Assembly (NCBI GenBank): GCA_019925795.1
Contig: CM034300.1
Coordinates: forward strand, 49,644,873 to 49,708,872
From: Dendrobium chrysotoxum
Taxonomy: Eukaryota; Streptophyta; Magnoliopsida; Asparagales; Orchidaceae
Direction of reading: 5' to 3'
DNA length: 64,000 bases
The translations under genes were made by a program, and so were the position numbers. The stretch's first letter is position 1, and every line of letters starts with the position of its first letter. Positions 12,001 through 23,289 of this stretch are shown one piece after another. The notes beneath the pieces are model-generated. The model made no database searches and had not been told where the DNA came from. It worked only from the letters and a program-made list of their open reading frames with translations.

Positions 12001-12138
12001 CATGTAGCCAAATGAGATATTGAACTGTACCACATTGCGACTGGAGATCAATTGGCTGACATTTTTATAAAACTGTTAGCTCATGACACCTTTAGTACCC
12101 TGAGAACAAGATTAGGTGTCATAGACATTCAAGCTTAA
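9084..12138 (+). pseudogene. pol: Nest unit 1 pol (broken): protease-integrase-RT-RNase H
   Basis: The domain order is that of Ty1/copia. The aspartic protease motif YLDSGCSRHMTGD is near 9131-9170. The integrase zinc domain (HRRLCHA ... CDAC) ends at a TAA (9645-9647). The DDE core has HMDLFGP, then SDHGGEF near 9900, then the Glu of the following NRTL block (10 kb). Reverse transcriptase runs from about 10.7 kb with the catalytic YVDD at 11188-11199. RNase H has DSDFAG and the TEAEY block. It ends IDIQA-TAA at 12136-12138. Defects include a private 2-base loss near 9830, TAA 9862-9864, TGA 11746-11748, TAG 11779-11781 and TAG 11860-11862. Most stops are C-to-T or G-to-A changes, as expected from methylated-DNA decay. 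Confidence 0.92.
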
Positions 12139-12874
12139 AACAAAATTTTAATTAAAAAAAATAAAAAAAAAACAAAAAAAAAAAAAGAAAACAAAATTTT
12201 TGTGTGTTTTAGTGTTTGTTTTGTTTAATTAAAAAAAAATAAGGGATTTTCCTGATCCTCTCACATTCACCTTGCTGATGCCTAAAACTTGAATTTCTCT
12301 AAACATCGCACTGTACTATCCAATATCGTACTGTACGAATATCCCAAAAATACTAAAATCTCAGCCGTCCACTCCTTCCACGGTCTAGATCTCTCCTGTC
12401 TTGCACATATCATACTGTACGACTCACCACTCGTATTGTATGATACACATTATTTGTCATCGTATTGTACGAACACCACATCGTACGGTACGATCCACGT
12501 GTCAATATGTATTGGGATGAATTTAAACTCGGCCGGTACGAAAATTATTACCCTTCGTACGGTATGAACACTTGTTCGTACGGTACGATCACTTTTAATT
12601 AAAGGTCATTCAGACAACTTCTTGCGACGAATGCCTCTCACTCGCCTTCATCCAATATAATTTCGATCGCACTATATAATTTGACTCTCTTTTTCTGAAC
12701 AGTCATCCAGATGAAATAATTGCACATATCATACTATACGATCACATATCGTACTGTACGATCCTAAATCGTACTGTATGATATTTCTAAAATTCTATAA
12801 ATTGGAGGCCATCTTTGGTTAAGATCACTCATTCCTCTTCCAGTTCCTCACTTTCTTCATCCACCTCCTCAACA
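12139..12874 (+). promoter_or_regulatory. Pol-ORF3 spacer: palindrome array plus TATA box
   Basis: After an A-rich stretch, palindromes and half-sites of the LTR type fill about 12310-12785. The last three (12728-12742, 12748-12762, 12768-12782) start exactly 20 bp apart. CTATAAATT follows at 12795-12803, then the ORF3 ATG at 12875, 80 bp downstream. This repeats the layout of the LTR promoter and occurs in unit 2 and, diverged, in element G. Promoter function is inferred from layout only. Confidence 0.6.
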
Positions 12875-13993
12875 ATGTCTGGTGCAAGTATGCACGGCTG
12901 AATGATCGTGGGGAGCTCTTCCTCCTCTCGGAGGTTCGACAACTGCTTTCTCTCCGCTGCCGACGAGAAAGCATACAATAAACAAAAGGAAGCCAAAATC
13001 ACCCCATCTCGAATGTTGAATCAAGCCGCTTTGAACTTCGAGGTGATGAACCTTTTCGACTCCACCACTCTTCAATTTCTGTTGACTCTAGTGTTTCCCT
13101 TCCACTCTGAGCTACTTTTTGAATTTCTTGCAAATTTGAAAGTCGACCTAGAGAACACCACCTTTACTTCATATGTCTGCAAACAGCATGTCGTTATCAC
13201 TGTCAACGACATAGCTGAACACATTGGCTTATCTATTGAAGGCCCTCATCCCCAATCTATGCTCACAAATGATTATGACTGGACCTCAGTTAACATGACC
13301 CTTAGAAATGTCCCGTCCAATCAACACCTGCCCCTTATCTAAACCTTGAATCAAAATGCACGCATTATCCAGTATGTTTTTAACACATCCATAATACCTA
13401 AAGCTGGAGACCGCATCCACATTACTCCACTGCTGTCTGTAGTCACTTATCTTATAATGTATGGAACCAAATTCAATGAAGCATAAATGATTTTTGATTA
13501 TATCGATACCCTGTATGCATTCTGATATCCAAGTGCCTGTGGAAAACTAAACCTTTCTTTAGGACATGTCGTAGGCTACATCTTAGATGCTAAGTATTAA
13601 ATTCATTATCCTCTACCTCCAGATCATCTCCCTATCATCTATTCAGATGCCTCTTTTCGTATCTTATTCCATCGAGGGTTCACTCACGTCGATCCTGATT
13701 TTAATGAAGAAGAGGCTGCTACTCCTACCGACGCACCTCCACCACCACCAATACACCCGCCTGAACCTGCCTATCCTGCCTACCCTCACGATGACATCAT
13801 TCAACGCCTTGATCGATTGGAGATTAGGCTGGATTCCCACATTGCTCAACAACATCAACAACATGAAAGTGATCAGAAATGGTTTGGGGAGCGCTTCACC
13901 TCCATCGATCACCAGTTCGCATCCCTCCATCAGTACTTTCAACTGTTTCCATGACCTCCACCACCACCTCCAGATCAGGATCCTGAATTTTGA
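12875..13993 (+). pseudogene. Nest unit 1 ORF3 (envelope-like / plant-transposon-type protein, broken)
   Basis: One frame of 372 codons, without frameshift but with several in-frame stops (the ninth codon; 13340-13342; others near 13487, 13530, 13600 and 13950). An N-terminal Ser-rich segment is followed by a globular part of about 230 residues with a hydrophobic stretch (TLQFLLTLVFPF). Then come an acidic then Pro-rich linker (13710-13780), an amphipathic helix with IIQRLDRLEIRL that may form a coiled coil, and a C-terminal Pro run. The globular part resembles the plant 'putative transposon protein' type found after pol in Sireviruses. No clear signal peptide or membrane anchor is seen, so 'envelope' is only a positional label. 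G carries a diverged homologue. Confidence 0.75.
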
Positions 13994-14334
13994 ATATTTT
14001 AGTTGCTTGTGTTTTTTTTTCTAGTTTCTTATCTTTGTAGTTGCTCTTTTGTTTCTTCCCTTTTTGGTGCTGTCAAAAGGGGGAGACGTTTCTGTGTTAT
14101 TCTGTCTTTACTATTAATGATATCAGTTATTTATGTTTACTCTTCTGATTATATATTGCTCGTTCTCTTATTATGTTTACTCTATATGTTTCAAAAAAAA
14201 TTATTTTCTTCTTATCCTCCGAACTTAAAAAAAAAATAAAAATAATAAGTTATCCTTATGAGGGGGAGCTAAGGAAGACATAACAATTGTGGCCATCAGA
14301 AAATATTTTTTTACACCATCAAAAAGGGGGAGAT
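13994..14334 (+). other. 3' non-coding region with three purine tracts, nest unit 1
   Basis: Three GGGGGAG tracts occur: about 14079-14085 (within TGTCAAAAGGGGGAG), 14262-14268, and the one touching the LTR (AAAAAGGGGGAGAT, 14321-14334). The last is the expected plus-strand primer. The TGTCAAAAGGGGGAG context is conserved in A, D and, weakly, G. Confidence 0.8.
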
Positions 14335-16202
14335 TGTTGAAATCCAGGATCCCCAGCACTTAATTTTGATGGTGACAACTAATACTTACTGAATCTATAT
14401 GGACTTCCTTAAGATTACAAATGTTTATCCTTGTATATGAGCATTAACATTTCAGGTCAGATACATACTGCTCAAGGTTGCTGGAGACTTAAACTAGGTA
14501 GAATAGGATTTTTTAAATCTTGTAATTTTTTATTTCTTTATTTTTTATTTTCTTGAGTCTGTCATAAAAGCATGTATGTGAAAGGAGCAACCATGCACAC
14601 ACATAGGAGGAGATTTATTTTCATGTTTAAATTTTTTTTAAAAAAATTATCGTACTGTACGATTTTTAGTCGTACTGTATGATTAATCATTAATACTCAG
14701 GCTAACGGCTATTTTCCAGATGATTAGTTTTGTAAGCTAATCATACTATATGATGGTAATCGTACTGTACGATGGTAATCGTACTGTATGATGGTAATCG
14801 AACTGTACGATGAGGTTCAATTGAAAAATCCTAGCCGCCAGAATAAGTTTGGTAAGTTTATAATTTTGATTTTTTGAACTATTCGTACTGTACGATACAG
14901 ATCGTACGGTACGATTAATTGAATGCTTGCCAAAATTATCTCCCGTAATTAGGAAATAAACTTTGGTTTCTTAATTAAAGTAGATCGTACTGTACGATAC
15001 TATATCGTACCGTACGATAGTCAGAGATGATTTCAATCGTCCGTTTGATCGTACCGGATGAAACCAAGGTTTTTTGTTCTATTCGTCCTGGACGATATTT
15101 ATATCATACGAGACGATAGCCTGAAATGAACTAATCGTATTGTATGAATAGTGTAGTGCTGGACGATAGTCAGAGACTAATTTGGTTGTCCCAGGGATCG
15201 TCCCACATATCGTCCTATACGAATAGTTGAAAATAATATGATCATCCTATACGATAAATATATCTTACAGTATGATATGTATAGAATTTGAGAACTATTT
15301 GTCTGTGCTTGTACTGGACGAAGCTGTATTTGAACTGATTATATTGTACGATTATATATCGTACTATACGAACAGAGACAAAAAAGTTGAAATTTTTAGG
15401 GTTTTCTAAAGATTGATTTAAAAAAATTCTATTTTTTTTCAATTAAGGGTTGTTGGTCTGTCTTCTTGCTGGAAAAGGCATTGAGAGAGGAAGGGACTCT
15501 TGAGGGAGAAGTTTTCTTCGGAGAGATCCAGGGCTTGTGAGAGGAAGGTGAAGGTGGGATTGAGCGTGAGGGAGAAGGAGTGTGAGGGGATCACACGGTG
15601 GCTCCAAGCTAGCTACATGCTTTGCTCCTCTTGTGGCTTTGGGGAGTCTTGGGAAATTTCTCTAGGGAAGAGAGGCTTCAATATCAACATCGTCAAGGTA
15701 CTCTGCCGTCTCCAGGAAGGAGAAAAGGAGAAGGTCCGCTGCCATCACCAGGAGATTGATATAGCATTTGGTATTCCGCCACACTGGGGAAGGTGAAAGT
15801 GTGTCTTGTAAAGGCTTCTCCGCCTTGCTGTGGGAGCAAAAGGAGAGTCAACTTTTAGTAGTGCAAATCCCGGCGTGGAGGACTCAGGGGAGTGGACGTA
15901 GGTCAAGTGACCGAACCACTATAAAAATCTCTGGTGTGCTTTTTCCATTTTTATCGCACTTTACTTTTCACGCATTTTATTTACTGCTTTTAATTATTTG
16001 GTGAAAAGTTTGATTTAGGTCTTATATTGTGAAATTTGTATTTGTTTCATTAATATCGTTGTTGTGAACGAAGTACTAGCTTCCGCATTTTACTTATTCA
16101 AATTGTTATTTTAAAAAACAAAAAAAAAATTAGAACTCCTGTTTAGGTTTAAAATTTTAAATTACCAATTCACCCCCCCTCTTGGCAAATCTCTGACTTT
16201 CA
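14335..16202 (+). mobile_element. Nest LTR2 (shared by both units)
   Basis: 1868 bp, preceded by a purine tract and followed by a primer-binding site, so it has the context of both a 3' and a 5' LTR. Palindromes at about 14645-15375. A 19-bp palindrome-bearing unit (GATGGTAATCGTACTGTAC) is present three times in a row at 14752-14808, against once in LTR1 and LTR3. Leader hairpin region at about 15695-15795, the second hairpin decayed. TATA-like CTATAAAAA near 15919-15927. Confidence 0.92.
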
Positions 16203-16204
16203 AA

Positions 16205-16216
16205 TGGTATCAGAGC
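16205..16216 (+). promoter_or_regulatory. Primer-binding site, nest unit 2
   Basis: TGGTATCAGAGC, a perfect match to the tRNA-iMet type site, two bases after LTR2. Confidence 0.93.
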
Positions 16217-16261
16217 GGGGTTTCATAATAGTGTTTTAGAAAACCTAAAAATGTAAGATCC

Positions 16262-18044
16262 ATGGCTCAATTTGGTAACCGTAACACTGCGGAGGGTTAT
16301 TCTATAACCCGTCCACCTTTATTTGACAATATACCATTTAATTTTTGGAAAATACGCATGTCTACATTTTTACAGTCTCTAGACTATCGCATGTGGATGT
16401 TAGTTCAAGAAGGTTATTCTGCACCATTTTGTATGTTGAATGGAGTTAAAACGGAATTAGCTTTTAATGAATGGAGCAATAAGGATAGAGAATTTACACA
16501 GTTAAAAGCTAAATGCTTAAATTATTTCTTTTATGCATTAAAATCAGAAGATTATATGCGAGTGTCTACCTGTACTACTGGTAAGGAAATTTGGGACAAA
16601 ATGTGTATCACATATGAAGGAACTAGTGAGGTCAAACAATCTAGGCTGAACATACTACTACATAATTATGAACTATTCTGCATGAAACCTAGTGAAACTA
16701 TCTCTGAAATGTATACTAGTTTCACCCAAATAGTGACATATTTGCATGCTTTAGGGAGAGAGTTGTCTAACTCAGAAAAAGTGAATAAAATATTATGATG
16801 TTTGCCTAGTTCGTATGATGCAAAAAATTACTGCAATAACTGAGTCGAAAGATTTAAATGTTTCTTTGATTGACAACTTGCTTGGGTCACTCATTACCTA
16901 TGAGCAAGGAGTGAGTCAATGACAAAGTGATGCAGGTGAAAAGAAGAAGGAGCGAACAATGGCCTTAAAAGCAAACAATTCTGAAAGTGACAGCTCTGCA
17001 GCGGAGGAAGATGACGGCAAAGCCCTGATGACTTGTCAGTTCAAGAATTTTTTGAAAGGAAAGCAACACCGTCATCAAAGCAATTGGAACAAAGGTAAAA
17101 GCTCAAAGAATACTAAAGTTGCATCTGACATAATTTTCTTTGAGTGCAGGAAACCCGGTCATCTCCGAGCTGATTGCTTCAACATTAGGACTCAACAATC
17201 CAAAGAAAAGGGAGAGGAAAAAGCATTTTGGGCCGACTCTGCCTCAGAATCATCAGAAGAAGAAGCAGAGGAGGAGGTAACAAATTTATGTCTTATGGCT
17301 AATGATAATCTTGATCAATCAGATCAAGATGAGGTATGTCAACTTTCTTATGATGAGCTATTGATTATTTCTGAAAAAATTCATGATTCGTATAGAAAGT
17401 TAAAGAAAAAGCGTGTTAGTTTTAACACTGAGTTTAGTACTTTACAAAAGGAGCATGCTAGTTTAGTTAAGGATTTTTCTGACTTGGATAAAGATTATAT
17501 GTCTCTGCTTGATGAATTTGGTGCATTAAACAAGAAGCATATTGAGTTAAACACTGCATACGATACCTTGAAATCATCACATATTGAACTAGAGAATGCA
17601 TTTAAGGAACTAGAAGAACTTGCAGATGAACTAGATAGAAGTGAGCATACATTGAGATTTGAATATGCAAGCCTTAGCCAAGAGAATAAATTTTTAAATG
17701 AAAAACTTCATGCATTTGAAAACAATAAAATACCTCCCACGGTTGCTGAGTTTTTTTAGCCTCCACCATGTGAACCATCTCATTCAAAACTAGCACAACA
17801 TGCATCATTCAAACCCAGAAATAGGCACTACCACCTCTGTAGATTAGTAAACCCATTTCCCGGTGTTAGGTGTTATTCTTGTGGCATGCTAGGTCACATA
17901 GCCCGCACGTGCATAACTCACCATAGGACACACCTAGTGTGGAGACATAAGCTGCATTCATCACATCATAACATGCATACATTTCATCCATACAAGCATA
18001 AGGTGGAACCCAAACTCACTTAGGTTCCCAAAACTAACCTGTGA
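16262..18044 (+). pseudogene. gag: Nest unit 2 gag (broken)
   Basis: Close copy of unit 1 gag, with a long readable start (178 codons from ATG 16262) because it lacks unit 1's early 1-base loss. It shares TGA 16796-16798, the extra A just after it, TGA 16920-16922, TAG 17757-17759 and TAG 18021-18023. The first knuckle has lost its leading Cys (FFECRKPGHLRADC); the second (near 17871-17912) is intact. The coiled-coil-like segment spans about 17360-17730. The terminal TGA at 18042-18044 is followed in the same frame by pol. Confidence 0.9.
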
Positions 18045-21000
18045 TTGAAATTGTTGGGATGCTCTCACAAAAGACCTAGTGAGAGCATGTGGTACCTGGA
18101 CAGTGGCTGCTCGAGACACATGACTGGAGACATGAAGCAGTTCGTGACACTCGAGGCCAGGTCAGGAAGCAAGGTAACTCTGGGAAACAACACCACCAGA
18201 AAAGTGGTGGGCTCAGGTATCATTGGAAACTCTAAGAATTTGATAATTGAAAATGTATTGTTAGTTGATGGTTTAAAGCATAACCTTTTAAGTATTAGTC
18301 AACTATATGACAAGGACTTTGACATTAAGTTTCTGCCTAACAAATACATGATTAGCTTAAATGGTACACTTGTGTTAGAAGGAAAACGCATAAATAATGT
18401 CTACATGCTAGATTTAAACTGCATTGAAAACTCAAACTCTTTGTGTCTGAAAATAATAGCTGATGACTCTTGGCTATGGCATAGGAGACTATGCCATGCT
18501 ACTATGAAAACACTTAGGAACATCACTCAGAAAGACTTAGTTAGAGGCATACCTAAGTTAGACTTTACCAAGGACCATTTATGTGATGCTTGCAAACTAG
18601 AAAAATAAGTGAAATCATCATTTCATTCAGTTAAGGATATCAGCACCACTAGGCCTCTAGAAATTCTACACATGGACCTATTTGGACCTATTCGTACCGC
18701 TAGCCTAGGAGAAAAATCTTATGGATTTGTAATAGTGGATGACTTCTCTAGGTTTACTTGGGTGAAATTTCTAGCACATAAGAATGAGTCATTTGAAGAG
18801 TTTAGAACTTTCTCCACTTGGATTTAAAGAAAATTAGGATGTGAAATTAAGATAGTTCATAGTGATCACGGTGGAGAATTTGAGAATTATAAGTTTGAAT
18901 CATTTTGTAAAGAGATTGGAATAGAACATAATTTCTCTGCCCCTAGAACTCCTCAGCAAAATGGAATAGAAGAAAGAAAGAATAGAACTTTAGTTGAAGC
19001 TGCTAGGGCAATGTTAGCTGAATATACTCTTCCAAGATATTTTTGGGCAGAAGTAGTGAATATTGCTTGCTATGTTCTAAATAGGGTAAATGTTAGATCC
19101 AAACTTAATAAGACACCCTATGAGTTACTTAAGGGTAGGACACCAAATCTTTCCCACTTACACATTTTTGGTTGCAAATGTTTCATCTTAATCAATGGCA
19201 AGTCACCCTTAGGAAAGTTCGATCCTAAATCTGATGAAGGGGTTTTCTTAGGCTACTCATCTGTAGGTAAAGCCTATAAAATCTTTAATAAGAGGACCCT
19301 GATAATGGAAGAGTCTACCCATGTGGTATTTGATGAATCCAATAAGACCTCTGAATCTAATCATGAAGAAGAAGAAGTTGAGATTATACGGGGAGTAGAA
19401 ATCATTGCCATAGAGACTAGAGCCGAACCTCAGGAACAACTGCCTAGAGATTGGAAATATTCTTCTAGTCATCCTAAAGAACTGATCTTAGGAGACCCAT
19501 CAGAAGGTGTAAAAACTAGGCATGGACTTAGGAAAGAGGTCAGTCATTCTGCATTTATATCTATGATTGAACCCATAAATATAGATCAAGCCTTAGGAGA
19601 TGAATTCTGGATCCTAGCAATGCAAGAAGAGTTGAACCAATTCGTTAGAAATGATGTATGGGAATTAGTCAAAAGACCTACAGAACAAAGCGTGGTTGGA
19701 ACCAAGTGGGTCTTTAAAAATAAGATGAATGACTCTGGAACAGTAGTGAGAAATAAGGCTAGATTAGTAGCAAAAGGTTACAACCAAATTGAGGGAATAG
19801 ATTTTGAAGAAACCTTTGCACCCATGGCCAGACTAGAAGCCATTAGAGTACTCTTAGCTTTGCTTATTTCAAGGGTTTTAAATTATATCAAATGGATGTA
19901 AAGAGTGCTTTTCTAAATGGGGTAATCAAAGAGGATGTCTATGTTGAACAACCCCCAGGATTTGAAAACTCACAATATCCAAATCATGTGTTTAAGTTGA
20001 AAAAAGCACTATATGGACTAAAGCAAGCACCAAGAGCCTGGTATGAAGGACTTAGTACATTCCTATTAGATAGAGGCTTTGTTAAGGGTAGTGTGGACAC
20101 CACTTTATTCTTGAAAAAGGTAGGAGATGCGATACTCATTGTTCATATCTATGTAGATGACATCTTGTTCGTGTCTTCAGAGAAAAACATATATGATGAA
20201 TTTTCAAAAATAATGAGTAATGAGTTTGAAATGAGTATGATGGGAGAACTTAATTACTTCCTTGGATTTAGTGTAAGACAGATGGAAGGTGGAACGTTCC
20301 TTAGCCAAAATAAGTACATCAAAGATATTCTCAAAAAGTACGAAATGGAAAATGCTAAGGCCATGAATACTCCCATGAGCTCCAACATTCAATTAGATAA
20401 AGATTCAAATGGGAAGTTAGTAGATCAGAAGAAGTATAGGGGAATAATTGGATCACTTCTCTACTTAACTATCAGCAGACCAGATATAATGTTTAGTGTT
20501 TATCTCTATACTCGATTTCAAGCGGATCAAAAAGAATCTCACATGATTGCTGTCAAAAGAATTCTTAGATATCTACTGGGCACCCCAAACTTAGAAATTT
20601 GGTATTCTAGGCACAGCACTACGTTTGAAATCTTAGGGTACTCAGATTCATATTTTGCAGGATATATGGTAGATAGAAAAAGAACCTCTGGTACCTGTCA
20701 ATTCATTTGACAATCATTAGTGTCTTGGTCTAGTAGAAAATAGAATTCGATAACCCTTTCAAAAGCTGAAGCAGAATACATAGCGGTAGGAAGCTGTGTT
20801 GCACAAGTCCTTTGGTTAAAATAGTAACTTTTAGATCTTGGACTACCTGTAGGAACCATCCCAATAATGTGTGACAATACTAGTGCAATTTACATATCTA
20901 AAAATCCAATTCAGCACTCTCGAACAAAGCATATAGACATTAGACATCACTTCATAAGAGATCATGTAGCCAAAGGAGGTATTGAACTGTACCACATTGC

Positions 21001-21100
21001 GACTGGAGATCAATTGGCTGACATTTTTATAAAACTGTTAGCTCATGACACCTTTAGTACCCTGAGAACAAGATTAGGTGTCATAGACATTCAAGCTTAA
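18045..21100 (+). pseudogene. pol: Nest unit 2 pol (broken)
   Basis: Protease DSG motif near 18098. Integrase HHCC with stop TAA 18606-18608, then DDE core (HMDLFGP near 18675; SDHGGEF near 18862). The integrase C-terminal part and the start of RT read openly from 19011 to 19901. A private 1-base loss in a T run near 19857 shifts the frame, and the rest of RT reads from 19892, with YVDD at 20150-20161. RNase H follows; its shared stops are TGA 20708-20710, TAG 20741-20743 and TAG 20822-20824. Ends IDIQA-TAA at 21098-21100. It keeps longer open stretches than unit 1 but cannot encode a whole polyprotein. Confidence 0.92.
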
Positions 21101-21831
21101 AACAAAATTTTAATTAAAAAAAATAAAAAAAAACAAAAAAAAGAAAACAAAATTTTTGTGTGTTTTTGTGTTTGTTTTGTTTAATTAAAAAAAAAATAAG
21201 GGATTTTCCAGATCCTCTCACATTCACCTTGCTGATGCCTAAAACTTGAATTTCTCTAAACATCGTACTGTACGATCCAATATCGTACTATACGAATATC
21301 CCAAAAATACTAAAATCTCAGCCGTCCATTCCATCCACGGTCCAGATCTCTCCTGTCTTGCTCATATCGTACTGTACGACTCACCACTCGTACTGTATGA
21401 TACACATTATTGGTCATCGTATTGTACGAACACCACATCGTACGGTACGATCCACGTGTCAATATGTATTGGGATGAATTTAAACTCAGCCGATACGAAA
21501 ATTATTACCCTTCGTACGGTATGAACACTTTTTCGTATTGTACGATCACTTTTTGTTAAAGGTCATTCAGACAACTTCTTGGGACGAATGCCTCTCACTC
21601 ATATTCGTCCAATATAATTTCGATCGCACTATATGATTTAACTCTCTTTTTCTGAACGGTATTCCAGATGAAATAATTGCACATATCATACTGTACGATC
21701 ACATATCGTACTATACGATCCTAAATCATACTGTTTGATATTTCTAAAATTCTATAAATTGGAGGCCTTCTTTGGTTAAGATCACTCATTCCTCTTCCAG
21801 TTCCTCACTTTCTCCATCCACCTCATCAGTA
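21101..21831 (+). promoter_or_regulatory. Pol-ORF3 spacer with palindromes and TATA, nest unit 2
   Basis: Same layout as in unit 1. Palindromes lie between about 21260 and 21739, with the last three starting at 21685, 21705 and 21725 (20-bp steps). CTATAAATT is at 21752-21760 and the ORF3 ATG at 21832. Confidence 0.6.
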
Positions 21832-22949
21832 ATGTCTGGTGCAAGTAAGCGCGGCTGAATGATCGTGGGGAGCTCTTCCTCCTCTCGGAGGTTCGACGAC
21901 CGCTTTCTCTCCGCTGCCGACGAGAAAGCATACAATAAACTAAAGGAAGCCAAAATCACCCCATCTCGAATGTTGAATCAGGCCGCTTTGAACTTCAAGG
22001 TGATGAACCTTTTCGCCTCCACCACTCTTCAATTTATGTTGACTCTAGTGTTTCCCTTCCAACCCGAGCTACTTTTTGAATTTCTTGCAAATTTGAAAGT
22101 CGACCTAGAGGACACCACCTTTACTTCATATGTCTGCAAACAGCATGTCGTTATCACTGTCAACGACATAGCTGAACACATTAGCTTATCTATTGAAGGC
22201 CCTCATTCCCAATCTATGCTCACAAATGATTATGACTGGACCTCAGTTAACATGACCCTTAGAAATGTCCCGTCCAATCAACACCTGCCCCTTATCTAAA
22301 CCTTGATTAAAAATGCATGCGTTATCCAGTATGTTCTTCACACATCTATAATACCCAAAGCTGGAGACCGCATCCACATTACTCCACTGCTGTCTGTAGT
22401 CACTTACCTTATAATGTCTGGAACCAAATTCAATGAAGCCCAAATGATTTTTGATTATATCTATACCCTGTATGCATTCTGATATCTAAGTGCCCGTAGA
22501 AAACTAAACCTTTCTTTAGGACATGTCGTAGGCTACATCTTAGATGCTAAGTATTAAATTCATTATCCTCTACCTCCAGATCATCTCCCTATCATCTATT
22601 CAGATGCCTCTTTTTGTATCTTATTCCATCGGGGGGTCGCTCACACCGATCCTGATTTTGATGAAGAAGAGGCTGCTGCTCCTGCCGACGCACCTCCACC
22701 ACCACCAATACACCCGCCTGAACCTGCCTATCCTGCCACCCTCACGATGACATCATTCAATGCCTTGATCGATTGGAGACTAGGCTGGATTCCTACATTG
22801 CTCAACAACATCAACAACATGAAAGTGATCAGAAATGGTTTGGGGAGCGCTTCACCTCCATCGATCACCAGTTCGCATCCCTCCATAAGTACTTTCAACT
22901 GTTTCCACGACCTCCACCACCACCTCTGGATCAGGATCCTGAATTTTGA
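21832..22949 (+). pseudogene. Nest unit 2 ORF3 (broken)
   Basis: Homologue of unit 1 ORF3. It shares the early TGA after the eighth codon and the stop at 22297-22299, but has Gln where unit 1 has a stop near 22441. A 1-base loss near 22737 (in CCTGCCACCC) shifts the frame after the Pro-rich linker, so the coiled-coil-like C-terminus is out of frame. The readable block 21859-22299 carries the conserved globular domain. Confidence 0.75.
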
Positions 22950-23289
22950 ATATTTTAGTTGCTTGTGTTTTTTTTTCTAGTTTCTTATCTTTGTAGTTGC
23001 TCTTTTGTTTCTTCCCTTTTTGGTGTTGTCAAAAGGGGGAGACATTTCTGTGTTATTCTGTCTTTACTATTAATGATATCGGTTGTTTATGTTTACTCTT
23101 CTGATTATATATTGCTCATTCTCTTATTATGTTTACTCTGTATGTTTCAAAAAAAATTATTTTCTTCTTATCCTCCTAACTTAAAAAAAAATAAAAATAA
23201 TAAGTTATCCTTCTGAGGGGGAGCTAAGGAAGACATAACAATTATGGACATCAGAAAATATTATTTTACACCATCAAAAAGGGGGAGAT
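22950..23289 (+). other. 3' non-coding region with purine tracts, nest unit 2
   Basis: Same as unit 1: GGGGGAG near 23035, near 23217 and at the LTR border (AAAAAGGGGGAGAT, 23276-23289). Confidence 0.8.

Noticed and set aside
13587..14024. 145-codon ORF after the ORF3 block
   Set aside because: It is out of frame with ORF3; the in-frame reading gives the Pro-rich linker and helix seen in the other copies.
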